A stretch of DNA of 64,000 bases from Spizellomyces punctatus DAOM BR117. Taxonomy: Eukaryota; Chytridiomycota; Chytridiomycetes; Spizellomycetales; Spizellomycetaceae. The stretch is from assembly GCF_000182565.1 (NCBI RefSeq), contig NW_015971537.1:709961-773960 (forward strand), written 5' to 3'. The position numbers were made by a program, and so were the translations under genes. Under the pieces are notes generated by a model. It saw only the letters and a list, made by a program, of their open reading frames with translations. It searched no databases and was not told the origin of the DNA. The first letter of the stretch is position 1; the number at the start of each line of letters is the position of its first letter. Shown here one piece after another: positions 10,985 to 22,784 of this stretch.

Positions 10985-12738
10985 CATACCAGAGCCGTAC
11001 CCTCAGGCAGTCACGCTGCGCAGCATTGGCAGTTAGATCCACCCGCCGACTATTACACAGTAGTCGATAAATTCATCTCCCAGAGCAAAATGCACGAACG
11101 CCAGCCGGTATGAGACAGCATGCAAGCGAGTCGTATGCTCACGTCTAAACGTCGAGGATCCGCCCACAGGCATACCATCAGTTTTATCCCCCCATAGGGG
11201 GGCCATACCCTCAGACCTCCTTTCTGCACGCCTGCAGGGGAATCAAGTCCGCCATCAAGCACCCAAGGTGCGATCCGATGCGCTCGGTACCTTTCGCGTC
11301 TGCGAGCAAGGGCCCATTTTCTCCTTTCCAAAAGTCCTTTGATGTACCTTCATCATCGATAGGCGCATTCTCTTCTTCTATCCCCAACATTGTTCTGTCA
11401 GTGTGGTGGAAAAGGAACGCGAGATGAAACGTGGGAGAAACACAGGCACGTCCATTTTATAGTGCGAAAGGAGCGTCCGTAGGTAAGCAGTCCGTCGACG
11501 TGCGCGAAAATGGCAAGTCCGAAAGCATCAAGTCCGAAAACGCGAGCAAACAGTCCGACCACCGCCGTCAGGCCCGCCCATGAACTTCTGCATGTCCTGT
11601 ATGTCCTTTGACGTTATTTTTGTTTTTTCCATGGCAAACTCTACCAAAAAAAACCTTTAACGTCTTGCCAAGGATGGCTGTCACCCTTGCGCTACGGATC
11701 CCTTTCTGAAATACTACATGACCCCTTTACTTATACTTGACCCCATTACTTCAGAAACAAAATAAACAAACGTAGTTAGGCTAATTGTCAGGAAGTTACA
11801 CCGAAATGACGCTTATTCTGTTGGAAGGTCGGGAACTTGGTCCTTCTAGAGAAGGTTCAATGTAATTTGTAACATACGGGTTCCTCAGTGTGACGGCCAT
11901 AGTGTGCCATATATCTGAACCCTCGAAAGCAAGGGAACTTGGGATACAGAAACCCTTTTTAAACATGACTGGTATTGTTTCGGGATTGGGTAAAATGTGA
12001 GGCCTAGTATAGCGGGATGGTGGCTCACAACGTGCATACCCGAACCAAACCCCATGAAAATCATTGAAAAGAATTAGGGTCATGCTTAATGGGCTATCTA
12101 AAAATATCAGGTTGGAAGTGTCCTCATCGATAGACGCCTGGCATCGAAAGACATGGCAAGTCCTCATGGCTTTGTTGGTTGACATGACACTTCCACAGCG
12201 TTGCCGTGGCCGATGAGAGTCCTTATAGGCTCTGAAGTGACTCCTATACGTGCAAAAGCATGCGTTGGGTCGACGTGAGCTGCAACGGTGATGAGCGCCC
12301 TGGTAAGTTACCAATTTAGTGGGTTGCTGTCAACTCGAATACGCCTGTTGCTATATTTAACAAGGATTTTGATGCCAGAATACGTCTGGATTTTTGATAG
12401 ATGGGGATCCCGGATACGTGATCCATCCGTTTTCCTCCTTCAAAATCCCAAAAGCTGTTCTTTTGTTGTTAAAAATAGAATCACATCAATTGACGTTTTT
12501 CATATTTCTAATAATGTATCTCTCCATCGATCCGCTATTCTTACGCACTTTTAATTTGAAGTCCTGTCAAATTGCTGGATTTTTTTTTTTCCATACGCTG
12601 TTCGGGTACCCTTGTAACCGAGAAGTATAAGTACGGGTCCCCTCTACCACCTTGCGCCCTTTCCAAACCTAAGCATCCTTTCACACATCCTCTGTGTTTT
12701 TGTGGAGTACCATAACGTCTGCATTTGCTCCCGTAACC
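10985..12738. other. Gene-poor stretch, no clear gene
   Basis: Roughly 1.75 kb. Around 11460-11580 the trimer-like word AGTCCG/GTCCG recurs irregularly. An ATG-started frame of about 130 codons lies on the minus strand (about 12184-11796), but nothing in it resembles a known domain and no introns extend it. The last part upstream of 12739 should hold the promoter of the response-regulator gene. Confidence 0.4.
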
Positions 12739-14226
12739 ATGATGAGCGAAAACGTCCGGGTGGCCATCGTTGATGACAACCCCATCATGCAACAGATTAT
12801 GGTGGTATGTATGTCTTTTTGTGCGGTAGCGACACGAATAGGCCTTGACATGGTATCTCTGGTTTGCAGAAAGCACTACACAAGTACATGCACGTACGAG
12901 TTGCACCGGAGGATGTGTTCACCGACGGGTTGTCCCTCCTTAAAGCTTTGGCGATGTGGCGGTATGATTTGATTCTACTTGATATTGGTATGTAGTTTTC
13001 CTGTTCATCCAGGATGGAGTTCATCGCATTATTTCTCATGCTGATGCTGTTTCCCATTAACAGAAATGCCTATCATGGACGGTCTGCAAGCAACACTTCG
13101 CATCCGCAACCCAGTAGAAGACCCTGCCAACGCCTCGGTGTGGACCAACCTTCGCAACTCAGTGTTAAATAGCAGCGGTCGCAGCTCCGAGTGCTCTCGC
13201 AGTACGCGCCCCGCAACACCTTCACCGACTGTTCGGCAAATGCGGTATGCTCTCACGTCTGTTGGGTCCGGTACCGCTCCCGAGATCAACAACGACGTTG
13301 CGTTCAGGATATTGGAGGAAAACAGGACCGTTCCGATCGTTGCCATTACTGCCAATGCTTTCCTCGACGAACAGCGACGACACTGTATGTCGGTGGGAAT
13401 GAATGACGTTGTTTCCAAGCCCATTACCCCAGAAGCCATCAAAGATATCATGCGAAGATATTTAGACTCGGACCATTTTCACATGCGGTTAAGCGTAGAC
13501 GACTTGGCTGAATTGGTTGAACCGAGGGAACAAGAGAGGTGTCCAAGACGGGATCGAAACGGGCAGGCAAACGAACGGTCGAATGGGTCTGAGCATACCG
13601 TCGAGGATCGTCCAATAGCGTTTCATGCCTCGCTACCCCGGAACGTGGGTAAAAAACTACCTCCGCTCATGCGAACAGCCATGTCTACGCAAAATGTGCT
13701 GGGACACCGCGCACCATCAACCGAATCAACAACACACATATCGAGCCTTCATAGCGATTCCGAAGGCCGTTTTCGTTCTCAGAATATAGCGGGGCGGTCC
13801 TACGACAGTGATGATTCGACAGCAGACAGACTTTCCAGTCAATCCCTATCAACTCGCTCAACAACTACCTCTCTATACCTTGACCCAGATGGCAGCCTGT
13901 CCCGTCCCCAGGAAAAAATCGCACAAAACGTTTCCAATCCATCACTTCGTCGACACGCCTCGGAGAGTATAAAATCTACCTTATACGGTGACCCTGAAGG
14001 TCGGTTTCGCCCAAGTCCAGCTGCTAAACACCGTTCTGATGAGACTACGGAACCCATTCGGCGTCCGTCTCCGCCGGCGGAGGCGCATCCCTCTGCCGAT
14101 GTTGGTCGTTTGGGCTGTGGAGTGGCAAGTGGAGGTGGATCCATTCGACGAGCTTCGAGTGTGAGTCGAAAGTCGCAGGTGGGCCGACCGGTGGTACCTG
14201 ACCGGGATGTGAATGCTGTGCAATGA
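12739..14226 (+). CDS. Response regulator receiver-domain protein with large insertion and Ser-rich tail
   Basis: Exons 12739-12804, 12870-12987 and 13064-14226 give 448 residues. The N-terminal half is a receiver domain: acidic pair Asp12-Asp13 (VAIVDDNPIMQ), phospho-acceptor Asp60 (LILLDIEMP), conserved Thr157 (PIVAITANA) and Lys180 (SKPIT). It should accept phosphate from a hybrid histidine kinase through a phosphotransfer protein. About 67 residues, rich in Ser and Arg, are inserted between the third and fourth strands, so Asp60 and Thr157 are much further apart than usual. The C-terminal 240 residues are low-complexity and carry three short related segments (SLHSDSEGRFR, SLYLDPDGSL, TLYGDPEGRFR). 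No DNA-binding or catalytic output domain is seen, as in fungal Srr1-type single-domain regulators. Two adjacent ATGs begin the frame. Confidence 0.85.
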
Positions 14227-14894
14227 GGATTACTGGGTGGTAAACTTTTGGATTATGGACACTGGGTGATGGGAACTGTACACTTTATTTTTCTGCTAGA
14301 TACTTCTTTTTTTAGTTCGTTTTTTTGGTTCGTTTTGTTCAGACAACGTTGGATTTTTTTTTTTTTCTTTTCTTTGCGACTCTTCTATGACCAAAACTCA
14401 AATATATACCTGGTAGTTTTCTTGGAGGATCATTACGGGTTCACTATAACGTCTGACTTTATCTCTTTGAGTTTTACTCCTGGCTTCACTTACCATGTTG
14501 GTCACGCTCATTCAATAAACTTGATGAGCTCGACACCTGTGATTGTCACCATCACCGCCTGCCAATACCTCTTTAAAATGAGGAGCTGTGTAAATCTATG
14601 CTTCTCCAAACTGCGGTTCAGCGTGGTCAAGGTTAACAATGAGAAATTCCGGCCCTACAATGGTCTCATGAAAATCTGTGCGTCGGTAGCTGAGCCCACA
14701 GCGCCTGGCTCTCAATTTTAGAACGCTCATCCATTGCTTCACTGCGCTTTTCACCATATACAGCAAGATATCATTGTTTCTTTGTAGAGCAGTTTGTTCA
14801 AATTTGAATGCATGTCATACGTATAACGAATTGCAATGAAACGATAAACATTGTGAATCCATATATGGACGATCGTGCTCAAAGGTGGGATCCT
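14227..14894. other. Convergent intergenic region
   Basis: Region between the 3' ends of the response-regulator gene (plus) and the oxygenase gene (minus). T-rich on the plus strand near 14300-14370. The 157-codon frame on the plus strand starting at 14248 is low-complexity Phe/Ser and not credible as a gene. Confidence 0.4.
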
Positions 14895-16073
14895 TTACTT
14901 GATATCCACCAATACACATCCAGCAGAATAGAGTGTGGTCGTCGAAGGTTCGTTTCCATAAGCTGCCACTACATCAGAATAACCAAAATTACTTGGTTGA
15001 GATATCCAATGTACGGTGAAACTTTTTGCTTTATAGGATTCCTTGAAGTATGAAGCATCCGGTTCCCGTTCGTATAATTCGTGACCATCGTTGAAACCGC
15101 CCCAAGGAATGTACATGAAAGTATCATCTTCGTCTTCGTCGCAACCCTCTGCTTTTGCAACCAGATACTTTTTAACAACTACCGGAGTTGTCGATTCCCT
15201 TTTTAACAGTTTGATCGTGTTAAAAGTCACCAGATCACGACCTTTCATTGGAGAACCGGCTACGTAAATGTGCTCCAACGGGAAACCAATAGTTCCTTTG
15301 AATCCATGACGGATAAGCTCTTCCATTGTCGTAAGGAGTTTTTCATCAGTGGGTGAAACTTTATCTGCAATCCCAACAGTGTCGCCTTCGTAGAGATTGT
15401 AAGTCAGAGTGATTCGATTGCCAGATGTGACTTTTTCCACTTTGTGGGTGCAATCAGAATAGAACGCAAACCATTGAATATAACCCTCCTGTATGGCAGC
15501 GTTACCATACTGCAGGACCTGCTTTTTGTGTCGAACGACGAAGTTCCCTCCTGTGTATGGTTGATTCAGAACAAGTACGAGTGATCCAAACATGCCGTTG
15601 CCTCTAGGTGTGTCCTTGTGTGACTTGAAGAAGCCTCCTTCCTGATAGACGTTCAATTTGTAGAGTTCCGCTTGTAAGGCGTGTTTAGAATGGGGCAAGA
15701 GTACTTCTTTGATAGTATGTAGAATATCAGTTTCGGAAAGTTGGAAGGAACTGGCAAATTTGTCGGCATCCATCTTTAAAGCTTTCCGATAAGATTCGTC
15801 CATGACTTCTGTCTTTCCTACTCCGAATGTGGCTGGTTGGCATGAATCGACAAGTTCCTTCAGGTCATTATTCGGAAGGGTCACGGTTCTGATAGTTTTT
15901 GATTCCTCAGAGTCGGGTGAGTTGGATTCGTAGTAAATACGGATGGGATCCTTTAGTTTGATGGCCCCGGCACATGCAAACGTTGATTTTTGGCTTATGA
16001 ATGCTAAACGAACATTATTAAGAAGGTCTGTAGTCTTCTCATTATCGCTCATGTCCATCTCATCGTCGCTCAT
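14895..16073 (-). CDS. 2-oxoglutarate/Fe(II) oxygenase, prolyl-hydroxylase-like
   Basis: Single exon, 392 residues from the ATG at 16073; the frame opens earlier only with TTG. The core LYKLNVYQEGGFFKSHKDTP gives the HxD iron pair (His and Asp in SHKDT). The distal His lies in YSDCTHKVEKV, and the 2-oxoglutarate-binding Arg is in GNRITLTYNL about ten residues later. This order (HxD...H...R) within a double-stranded beta-helix is that of prolyl-4-hydroxylase-like Fe2OG dioxygenases. Many fungi carry such cytosolic proteins of unknown substrate. The N-terminus is acidic and lacks a signal peptide, so a cytosolic or nuclear place is likely. A TATAAAA on the minus strand at 16261-16255 lies about 185 nt upstream. 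Confidence 0.85.
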   Translation of the reverse strand: MSDDEMDMSDNEKTTDLLNNVRLAFISQKSTFACAGAIKLKDPIRIYYESNSPDSEESKTIRTVTLPNNDLKELVDSCQPATFGVGKTEVMDESYRKALKMDADKFASSFQLSETDILHTIKEVLLPHSKHALQAELYKLNVYQEGGFFKSHKDTPRGNGMFGSLVLVLNQPYTGGNFVVRHKKQVLQYGNAAIQEGYIQWFAFYSDCTHKVEKVTSGNRITLTYNLYEGDTVGIADKVSPTDEKLLTTMEELIRHGFKGTIGFPLEHIYVAGSPMKGRDLVTFNTIKLLKRESTTPVVVKKYLVAKAEGCDEDEDDTFMYIPWGGFNDGHELYEREPDASYFKESYKAKSFTVHWISQPSNFGYSDVVAAYGNEPSTTTLYSAGCVLVDIK

Positions 16074-16254
16074 GTTTGCCTTTGTCAAAAGTCAAGCGAG
16101 GAAAAGCATGCAAAATCTACAAAGATCTCATACCACTTTGAATCGATGATTTCTACTTTTTGATTGTTGTTCTTGATGGGCGACCTATTGATAGATTTTG
16201 ATTTCGCTTGTAAGAGCCAGAGCGAGAGGATTTAGGAAAATCGACGTTGTCCCG

Positions 16255-16261
16255 TTTTATA
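16255..16261 (-). promoter_or_regulatory. Possible TATA box of the oxygenase gene
   Basis: The minus strand reads TATAAAA about 185 nt before the ATG at 16073. That is further away than the other boxes in this window, so a short 5' UTR intron or a chance match is possible. Confidence 0.3.
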
Positions 16262-17437
16262 GAGGAAGAACATGAGCGATGTGGCGCATCATCCTGGTCC
16301 ATCCCAACAAGGTGTCTTTCCAAAACAAAAGACATGTAAGAAACACTTTGATCCAGGACGGAAAATAGATGCCATGGCGATCCTTCCTTGCAAACGGCGT
16401 CCATGTCACTATCTTAAGGGCGACCATGGGTACCGGAAAGGAGTTCTATTGATAGATAAATCTGTAGTCGTCATATATGAATTGTTCAAGTTATTCTTGG
16501 GCCTTGACCCTAGCATGGATATTCTGGGCATCGTCTGCTTGTGGGCAATTTGTTTGCTTTTCAGCTGGCGTCAAGCTTTCGACGTCACCGGCGGTCTTCT
16601 CCTCAGTGGCAAGGGTAGTTTAAAATAGCTAACCTACGACTTTTGTCCGCGCCTCGATGGCAAAAATAGTCTTTCACCGCTTGAGGACTCCATGGAACAC
16701 AGGTGAAACCTCTGCGGTCTTTGCCACCTTGTCCATAATCGTTATACAACTCATGCAAGTCTTGGACAAGCCTGGATGCGCCGTTATCAGCCCACACTAG
16801 TAGCCCGATCTCGACCGTTCACACTCTGAGTAGTAAATTCTTTGCCAACCCAAGCATTTTATAGACCAAGTACACCTGCAGCATAATAAAGCACTATAGC
16901 CTAATAATAAGCACCATAAAATCCCCAAATCCTAACCCTAGGGAGATGCATAGTGTGTAGGCAAAGCTCTATCAAAAAAACACATAACAAAAAACGCAAA
17001 CGAATTCAGAATGAAGTCTTAACAAGGTGAAGGAGGCGAGTTCGAATCTCGGTCGAAACCTCTGCGAGCACACGTGTTATTCGGGGTCCCCCCCTTTTTA
17101 GACTTCTCTAGACTTTCATTTAAACAACTGATCGGCGGCTCTAACCAACTACCAAGTCTCGTTTCCCAGTGGTAAAACGAGAGGACTTGCGACTTGGTCG
17201 AGAACTCCATGGCCCAGACAAAACAGTGTTTTTAAGACTGTAAGACTCTCGACTCTGCTATTCAACACACACACACACACACATATTGCATCTCCAGAGT
17301 ATTTAAGTGTTTTATGTGTTTGTATACAGGGATGAATAACAACCGCAGAGGGCTGAGGATCTTGCCTCCTTTGTTCCCACCGTGTCCTGCGGGACACACA
17401 ACAGCCTTTGCAGCAACAATCGTCTCTCATCACGGGG
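16262..17437. other. Intergenic with (CA)n microsatellite
   Basis: Between two divergently transcribed genes. It contains a short (CA)n run near 17263-17284 and a sequence GTTCGAATC at about 17040 that resembles a tRNA B box without a matching A box or foldable tRNA. No coding gene seen. Confidence 0.45.
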
Positions 17438-18652
17438 ATGCATGCATCTCCTCGAAAGAGCCGGCGATTCGCTTTACCTACTCATCCTCAAGCCACTGAC
17501 GTTGCTGACGCGGTCACAGTCGTTTCTCATACGGGGAGTCTCTTGGTTGCAGGTACCATAGACGGGCGTGTGGTCGCCTGGGACGTGCATACTGGGCAAC
17601 TCGTTTGTTCAATACCATCGTACTCTGAGAAACAGACGATGGTAACCTGCCTATTCGGAATCGGTATTCCTGGCTTTGAGCGCTGCTTTGCTGGTAAGGC
17701 AGATGGAACGGTCTCTGAGTATGATCTGCAAAGTGGTCAGCTGGTCTCTACGTGCGGTTATTATGAATCTCGGGTCCGCTGCTTAACTTACGATGTACGA
17801 GCTAGAAAATTGTTGGTGGGAACAGGTGAGGGACGAGTAGCAGAAGTGGATGTACGAAAACATAATCCTGGCCGAGTGGGAAGATATCTGGAGAAGTTCC
17901 CACAACAGGAAATTGGTGCAATGTGCTTTCATAAAGGGCGGCTATACATTGCTGTCGGCTGCACAATTGTTTGTCGACCGAACTCTACAAGGTCGACCTA
18001 CCCATTGCAACATGCCGCTATAATTGATGCCATGTGCATCGCAATGGGCGACAAGAATTTCCTTTGTAGCGCGGCAAGGGACGGTTCAATATGTCTGTGG
18101 CGATTTAGTGGGCAGGATTTGATTTGCGTAGCGTCCGCTTTTGCCCGCTCTCCCAGCGCAATCAAACAAGTTTCGCTTCTGCGGATGAATTTAACATGGG
18201 ATGAGAGCCGTGAGCGGTTGTACAGTTTGCGACATGACGGTATCGTCAATGAATGGAAAATCGGCGTGACCAGCAACGAGGACAGCAAAGTGGCATTATC
18301 GTGCACATCAACATATATGACACGGCAATGTCATGCCGAACAGATCTACTCTCGTTTCTCGCCTTCATTACCACCTCCACCAATATGCAGCGCTGTCGGC
18401 CGTTTATTCACCAAGGATACTGGTTGCGTTGTAGAGTTGGAGCATGTAAACAGACAACCGTTGGACTGGAGCGGGAAGGAGCAGGAGGAGTCGATCAATG
18501 ACGTCCTCAATGCACAAGTACGAGTCGATGGCGGTGTTCTCGATGCCCAAGTACGAGTATCTCTGGATGACGATAAGACGCCCGTACGTGTCTCCCTGGA
18601 GGATGATGGAGAACATCAGTATGTTTTCATTAGTGCAAGGATCAAGGATTGA
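17438..18652 (+). CDS. WD40 repeat protein, function unknown
   Basis: Single exon, 404 residues from the ATG at 17438; the upstream part of the frame starts with TTG only. Several beta-propeller strands are visible: LLVAGTIDGRVVAWDVHTG, CFAGKADGTVSEYDLQSG, LLVGTGEGRVAEVDV, FLCSAARDGSICLWRFSG and LYSLRHDGIVNEWKIG. They give a single seven-bladed propeller of scaffold type. The last 50 residues lie outside the propeller and hold short tandem repeats (AQVRV twice, then VRVSL[DE]DD twice). I do not recognise a named orthologue. Neighbours give no hint of function. A single unbroken frame is unlike most genes nearby. Confidence 0.7.
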   Translation: MHASPRKSRRFALPTHPQATDVADAVTVVSHTGSLLVAGTIDGRVVAWDVHTGQLVCSIPSYSEKQTMVTCLFGIGIPGFERCFAGKADGTVSEYDLQSGQLVSTCGYYESRVRCLTYDVRARKLLVGTGEGRVAEVDVRKHNPGRVGRYLEKFPQQEIGAMCFHKGRLYIAVGCTIVCRPNSTRSTYPLQHAAIIDAMCIAMGDKNFLCSAARDGSICLWRFSGQDLICVASAFARSPSAIKQVSLLRMNLTWDESRERLYSLRHDGIVNEWKIGVTSNEDSKVALSCTSTYMTRQCHAEQIYSRFSPSLPPPPICSAVGRLFTKDTGCVVELEHVNRQPLDWSGKEQEESINDVLNAQVRVDGGVLDAQVRVSLDDDKTPVRVSLEDDGEHQYVFISARIKD

Positions 18653-19445
18653 CACTCGAATAATCAGAAGGCTGACCACTCGAACGTGAAAATCGACCTT
18701 TACCAGACCAGTTTTTCCTGGTTTACTTCAGTATCCGGAGCTCCCATGGGTGCAACTCAGGATCCGAAATTCTCATTCGCCAGACTTACCAATGCTACTC
18801 CTCAATGGAGATTAGGTTGTTTCTTGGTAGAGTGTTTACTGTATGCAATCCAACCAAATGCCAACGCCAAGTGTAGCTATATAGAGGGGGTGAATAAACG
18901 GCTGGACTGCAGGGGTTTTGGTAAACCACATTGGGCAAAGCTCGGCAAGGGCCGTGGTGGAACTAAGTTTAGATAATCATTGAACGAGCAACAAATAGAG
19001 AATGTCCTTTCTTATGGTTCAAACACGAACGAAGGGTATTTGAGCACTTTGAACATCAACCTGTGCGTCGAACGATCACTTTCCTGGGCAAAGCTCATCG
19101 CCGATTTACTAGTAACTGCTTTCGCATCGGAGGCAGTTGCTCCTTCAAATCCAGGGAAAACCCCCAAGACCAACGCTCCAGGCCACCGGCCACATCCAGG
19201 CCTGGCCACGGCACACCATTTGGAGTCACGTGTTCTCCCTGAAATCTGCACAGCGAGGGAAAAGTTTAGAAGCCGCGTCGATCGTAGTCGACACGCCCCG
19301 TTTGGAAGGATTATTTTGGGGCTGTCCACCTCCGTTCCCCCGCCTTGTTAGATAAGACCTCAACGGACGCTGTTTCTCATCTCTTGCACTGCTCAAGATC
19401 GCAAGAAGGCGCACTGCATTTTCATTTCCTTCAACGTCGCGGGGG
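18653..19445. other. Intergenic, upstream of the Zn2Cys6 gene
   Basis: About 800 bp between two plus-strand genes. It should hold the terminator of the WD40 gene and the promoter of the activator. No TATA box or further ORF stands out. Confidence 0.4.
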
Positions 19446-22400
19446 ATGGCCAACCTGGCACCTCCCGTACCTCCGCACCATAGCGATGCAATATCGGACG
19501 AACTCTCCCCATCTGAGGGACAGCCTCCAAATGAGTCCCTAGAGATTACTGGAAGCACTGGAAGCGGGAAAGGGCGGATGGTCCTGGCGTGTGGTAAGTC
19601 CTTTTGACGGGTTGCAGCTGCGGGATATGCGGTCATTTTGAAAAGGCCGAATACAAAACGCTTGCCCACGTGATATGTTTGAAGTTCTACTTTTAAACAA
19701 TCCATCTTGTCGGCTCACATGGATATTTTGTGGGCCATGGTTCAGATCGCTGCCGAACAAAGAAGCGAAGATGCAATGGTGTCCGTCCGGTTTGCAATAA
19801 TTGTCAACGCGCGCATAGTCGGGGTGTTCCAGATGTGGTATGTAATTATGCGACGACGACAAAGAAACGTGGGAGAAAGAAAGGATATCGGGACGCGTTA
19901 CTTCAAAAGTTAAACTATTTGGAATCGATGTTGATGCAGAACGAAGGGCAGGGAGATGTCAATGGTCAGCAGCTGTCGGCAAGTGAAAACTTTAGTCATG
20001 CCGGGCGACGGTCGCTGCAAGAAAATCTTCGAACGGTCAGCGATGCGATGGATATTCAAGGGGAAAGTGGGGATGATAATGAGGATGACCTGGTTTATGA
20101 ATCTCCACCCATCACAGATGGCTCTACCGCCAACTCGTCACGCAGCGCATCGTTTGCACGGTCGCAGAACATATCAATGGCGAATCTTGTCTCTCCTTAT
20201 AACTCTGGGCAATCACCCGTGCGTGCAGTCCTTCCTGGGGCTCGCCCCGCGATAGAGGACGATAACTTCCAACCTGGATTTACCGACACTGATGGTTATC
20301 CTACATGCACAGAGATGGGTACTGGATTGAATGGATCTAGTGCTTTGAGTATGAATCGGACCATGGGGATAACAACGTCGGTGCTTAGTGGGCCTCTTTC
20401 ACCACGTACATCGAGGTCAGGAATGGCGTTCAACAATGGACTCGTCCGTAGCGGTTCTCGACCGGGTTTGACCGAATCTAATAGTGCAAAGGGATGGCCA
20501 TTTACAGGTATGTTTAAATAAGAGCAAGTTATCGCCATGGACACTACTGACACGTCCATATATGACGCTTAGAACCAATGTATAAGGCACCGACTTTCCC
20601 TAATTTCTCTTCTTCCATCTCTGAGATCGAAATCGACCCAGAGTATTTGAGATCACTGGGTAGTGGCCTCGACAATGTCTTTGCTGCCTTCCCTCCCCAT
20701 GTGCAGCTTCCCAAGCCTCTCATTTGCATGCGTCCCGGTCTCGTTCCTGAGCTGTATATCCACCTCCTGGCTTGTTACTTTACGTTTGTGAATGTCTGTT
20801 TCCCCATGTTCGACGAAGTCCTCTTCTTTGAAGACTTGATCCCTGTCAACCGACATCCGCCTGCTCTCCTTAACGCCTTGTGTGCATATGGATGTTTGCA
20901 TTCCCGGCATACTGCCCTTTTTGAAACGCCATATCACAATCCGCGAAAGGCAGCACAGTATTTCTTCGATGAAGCGGTTAAAGAGATTGACAGCATACCG
21001 GACTCGATGCAGCATGTTCAGTTGCTTGTTTTGCTGGGGGTTTGGGACTTTGGGCAGGAGTATAGGGGAACCAGTTGGCAGTATATATGTAAGTACCCAG
21101 TTGACCCATTTTAGGTGTTCTTAATTCCAACATTGGGCATATAATTAATGGGGCATTAAGGACAGCTTTGGCGATCCGTGAAGCAGAGAAGATCCAGTTG
21201 GGCTACAAAACTGGCCAGCAGGCGGACTACCTGTACACGCTGTGGAAAGTACCTGGGACGGACGAATTGTCGCCCTTGGAGGTGACGGAGCGCAGACGAA
21301 CGTGGGCGTATACGTTTGCTGTCGACACATTCTCTGCCCTCGTTTCTGGGTTACATCCTGGTATTGAAGAGGGCGACTACGCCCATGTGTTGATTGAGGC
21401 TGCTAACCATGCGGATGATCACGAAGATCTGATCGGGAGGCTCAAATGCAACCGGCTTGGTCCTACAGTAATTGATTCTTCTGGTAGGCGTCTTGGGCGA
21501 GGAGGGCGACCTCTCACAGGAGAGTGGAAGCGGGTTCTTGCGGGTCACCCGATGCAAACGATTCACGACTTTCGTCCAGAGGCATGGTCTGTTGATGCAG
21601 AGAGCTTGGATCATATCTGCTCACACAACAAGCCATGGGTACTTCAAATCGCGTACGTCATCCGCCGGGTATTGCGATGTTTGACATCAACGCCGCTGCC
21701 ATCGACCGGAGGAGGGTGTACGACTCGCCCGCATGCTTCAATAATTCTATCTGTTCTTCCACCTCCCACGGACCCAGTACATCTGCATTACACCATGATT
21801 AGCTGGTGGGCGTCGACACCAGAGGATGAAAGAGCGTATCGGCATTTGGGCGACTTTCTGAATAGCGGGATGCAGCCGGCTTTACCCTCTGTCGCCCAGC
21901 TTTGGTCCTTGTCACACACAGTGTTTAACCTCTTGTTTCCGTGTGCTATCTCGATGCTGCACCATCGGAACGTTCGAGCGGGTAATGCACCGCGTGATGC
22001 GGTGTTTGCGCCGAGCATCCTACCGGATGCACCGAGATGCACTAGTGCGAATATTTGCGTGTTGGCCCTCCGGGCGCAGGCATTCGTGGTCCGGAGTGTC
22101 TATGCAGCCCAGGGTTTCACGTCCCTGCCGTTTGCGCCCACTACCGCAGGGGCGCCCTTGGAAGCATCTGCATCGGAGGTGCCATCCAAGACACCGTTTT
22201 CGCCATCTCATCCTGCCGCCCCAACATGTTTCCTCCAATCACCCATGACAGTATTCGCTCTCTTTGCAACCTGTTTAACTTTTGTGAGCAAGGTGATTCC
22301 CGTTCTTCAGAGCACCAACGACCTCGCAACTATTGAAGAAGGGTTGGGGGAAATTGAGCGGCTGTTTCTCCCTACTATGGACAATTGTTCCAGAGTCTGG

Positions 22401-22784
22401 AAAATCACAGGAATGTACGCTGCGAAATTGCGAGAAGCCGTCGCAGCGATTCGGTCAGGAAATCAGGCACTCGTAGATAAGATACAGTTTGACCCGTCGG
22501 ATCTCAACATGCCGACCTCCGCGACTGCCACAACGTCTTTCTCCAATCTCCCGTCTTCCTTTCCGCATGATCTTATGAGTGGGATCTTTGCGCCAAACAG
22601 TATGCCGCAGAGTAGCCGATCGTCTTTTCAACCGCATGTGACGAATAGTGGGACGTATCATCCGGTAGCAACGATGGGCCCGTCGAATGCCAGTGGTTTA
22701 ACAGACAATGTGGGGATGGGAGGATATCCTCCACCAGCGCGACCAGCACAGATGCCAGCACAGACAGGATTTCTGATGCGATGA
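19446..22784 (+). CDS. Zn2Cys6 fungal transcription activator
   Basis: Exons 19446-19593, 19746-20507, 20573-21088 and 21166-22784 give 1014 residues in consistent phase. The first intron falls inside the DNA-binding domain, right after the first cysteine. Cysteines are at residues 49, 52, 59, 66, 69 and 82 (CDRCRTKKRRC, then CNNC), which is the Gal4-type binuclear zinc cluster. The final spacing of 12 residues is longer than the usual 6-9. A basic linker (KKRGRKKGYRD) and a Leu-rich dimer helix (LLQKLNYLESMLM) follow. The middle and C-terminal parts match the fungal-specific transcription factor domain (PF04082 type), including the RRRTWAYTFAVDTF segment. A long Ser/Pro-rich stretch separates the zinc cluster and the middle domain. 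It is a nuclear regulator; the target genes cannot be deduced. Confidence 0.92.

Noticed and set aside
11796-12314. 172-codon frame on the minus strand
   Set aside because: It starts with TTG; from the first ATG it is about 130 codons and shows no domain or intron support.
14248-14721. 157-codon frame on the plus strand after the response regulator
   Set aside because: Phe/Ser-rich, low-complexity, in a T-rich 3' region; no sign of coding.
16920-16945. Interstitial telomere repeat (CCTAACCCTAGGG)
   Set aside because: Only about two units; expected by chance in a 64-kb window.
17030-17220. tRNA-derived or SINE-like sequence near 17040 and 17165
   Set aside because: GTTCGAATC and an AGTGGTAAAACG occur on the same strand but in the wrong order for an internal Pol III promoter, and no cloverleaf forms.
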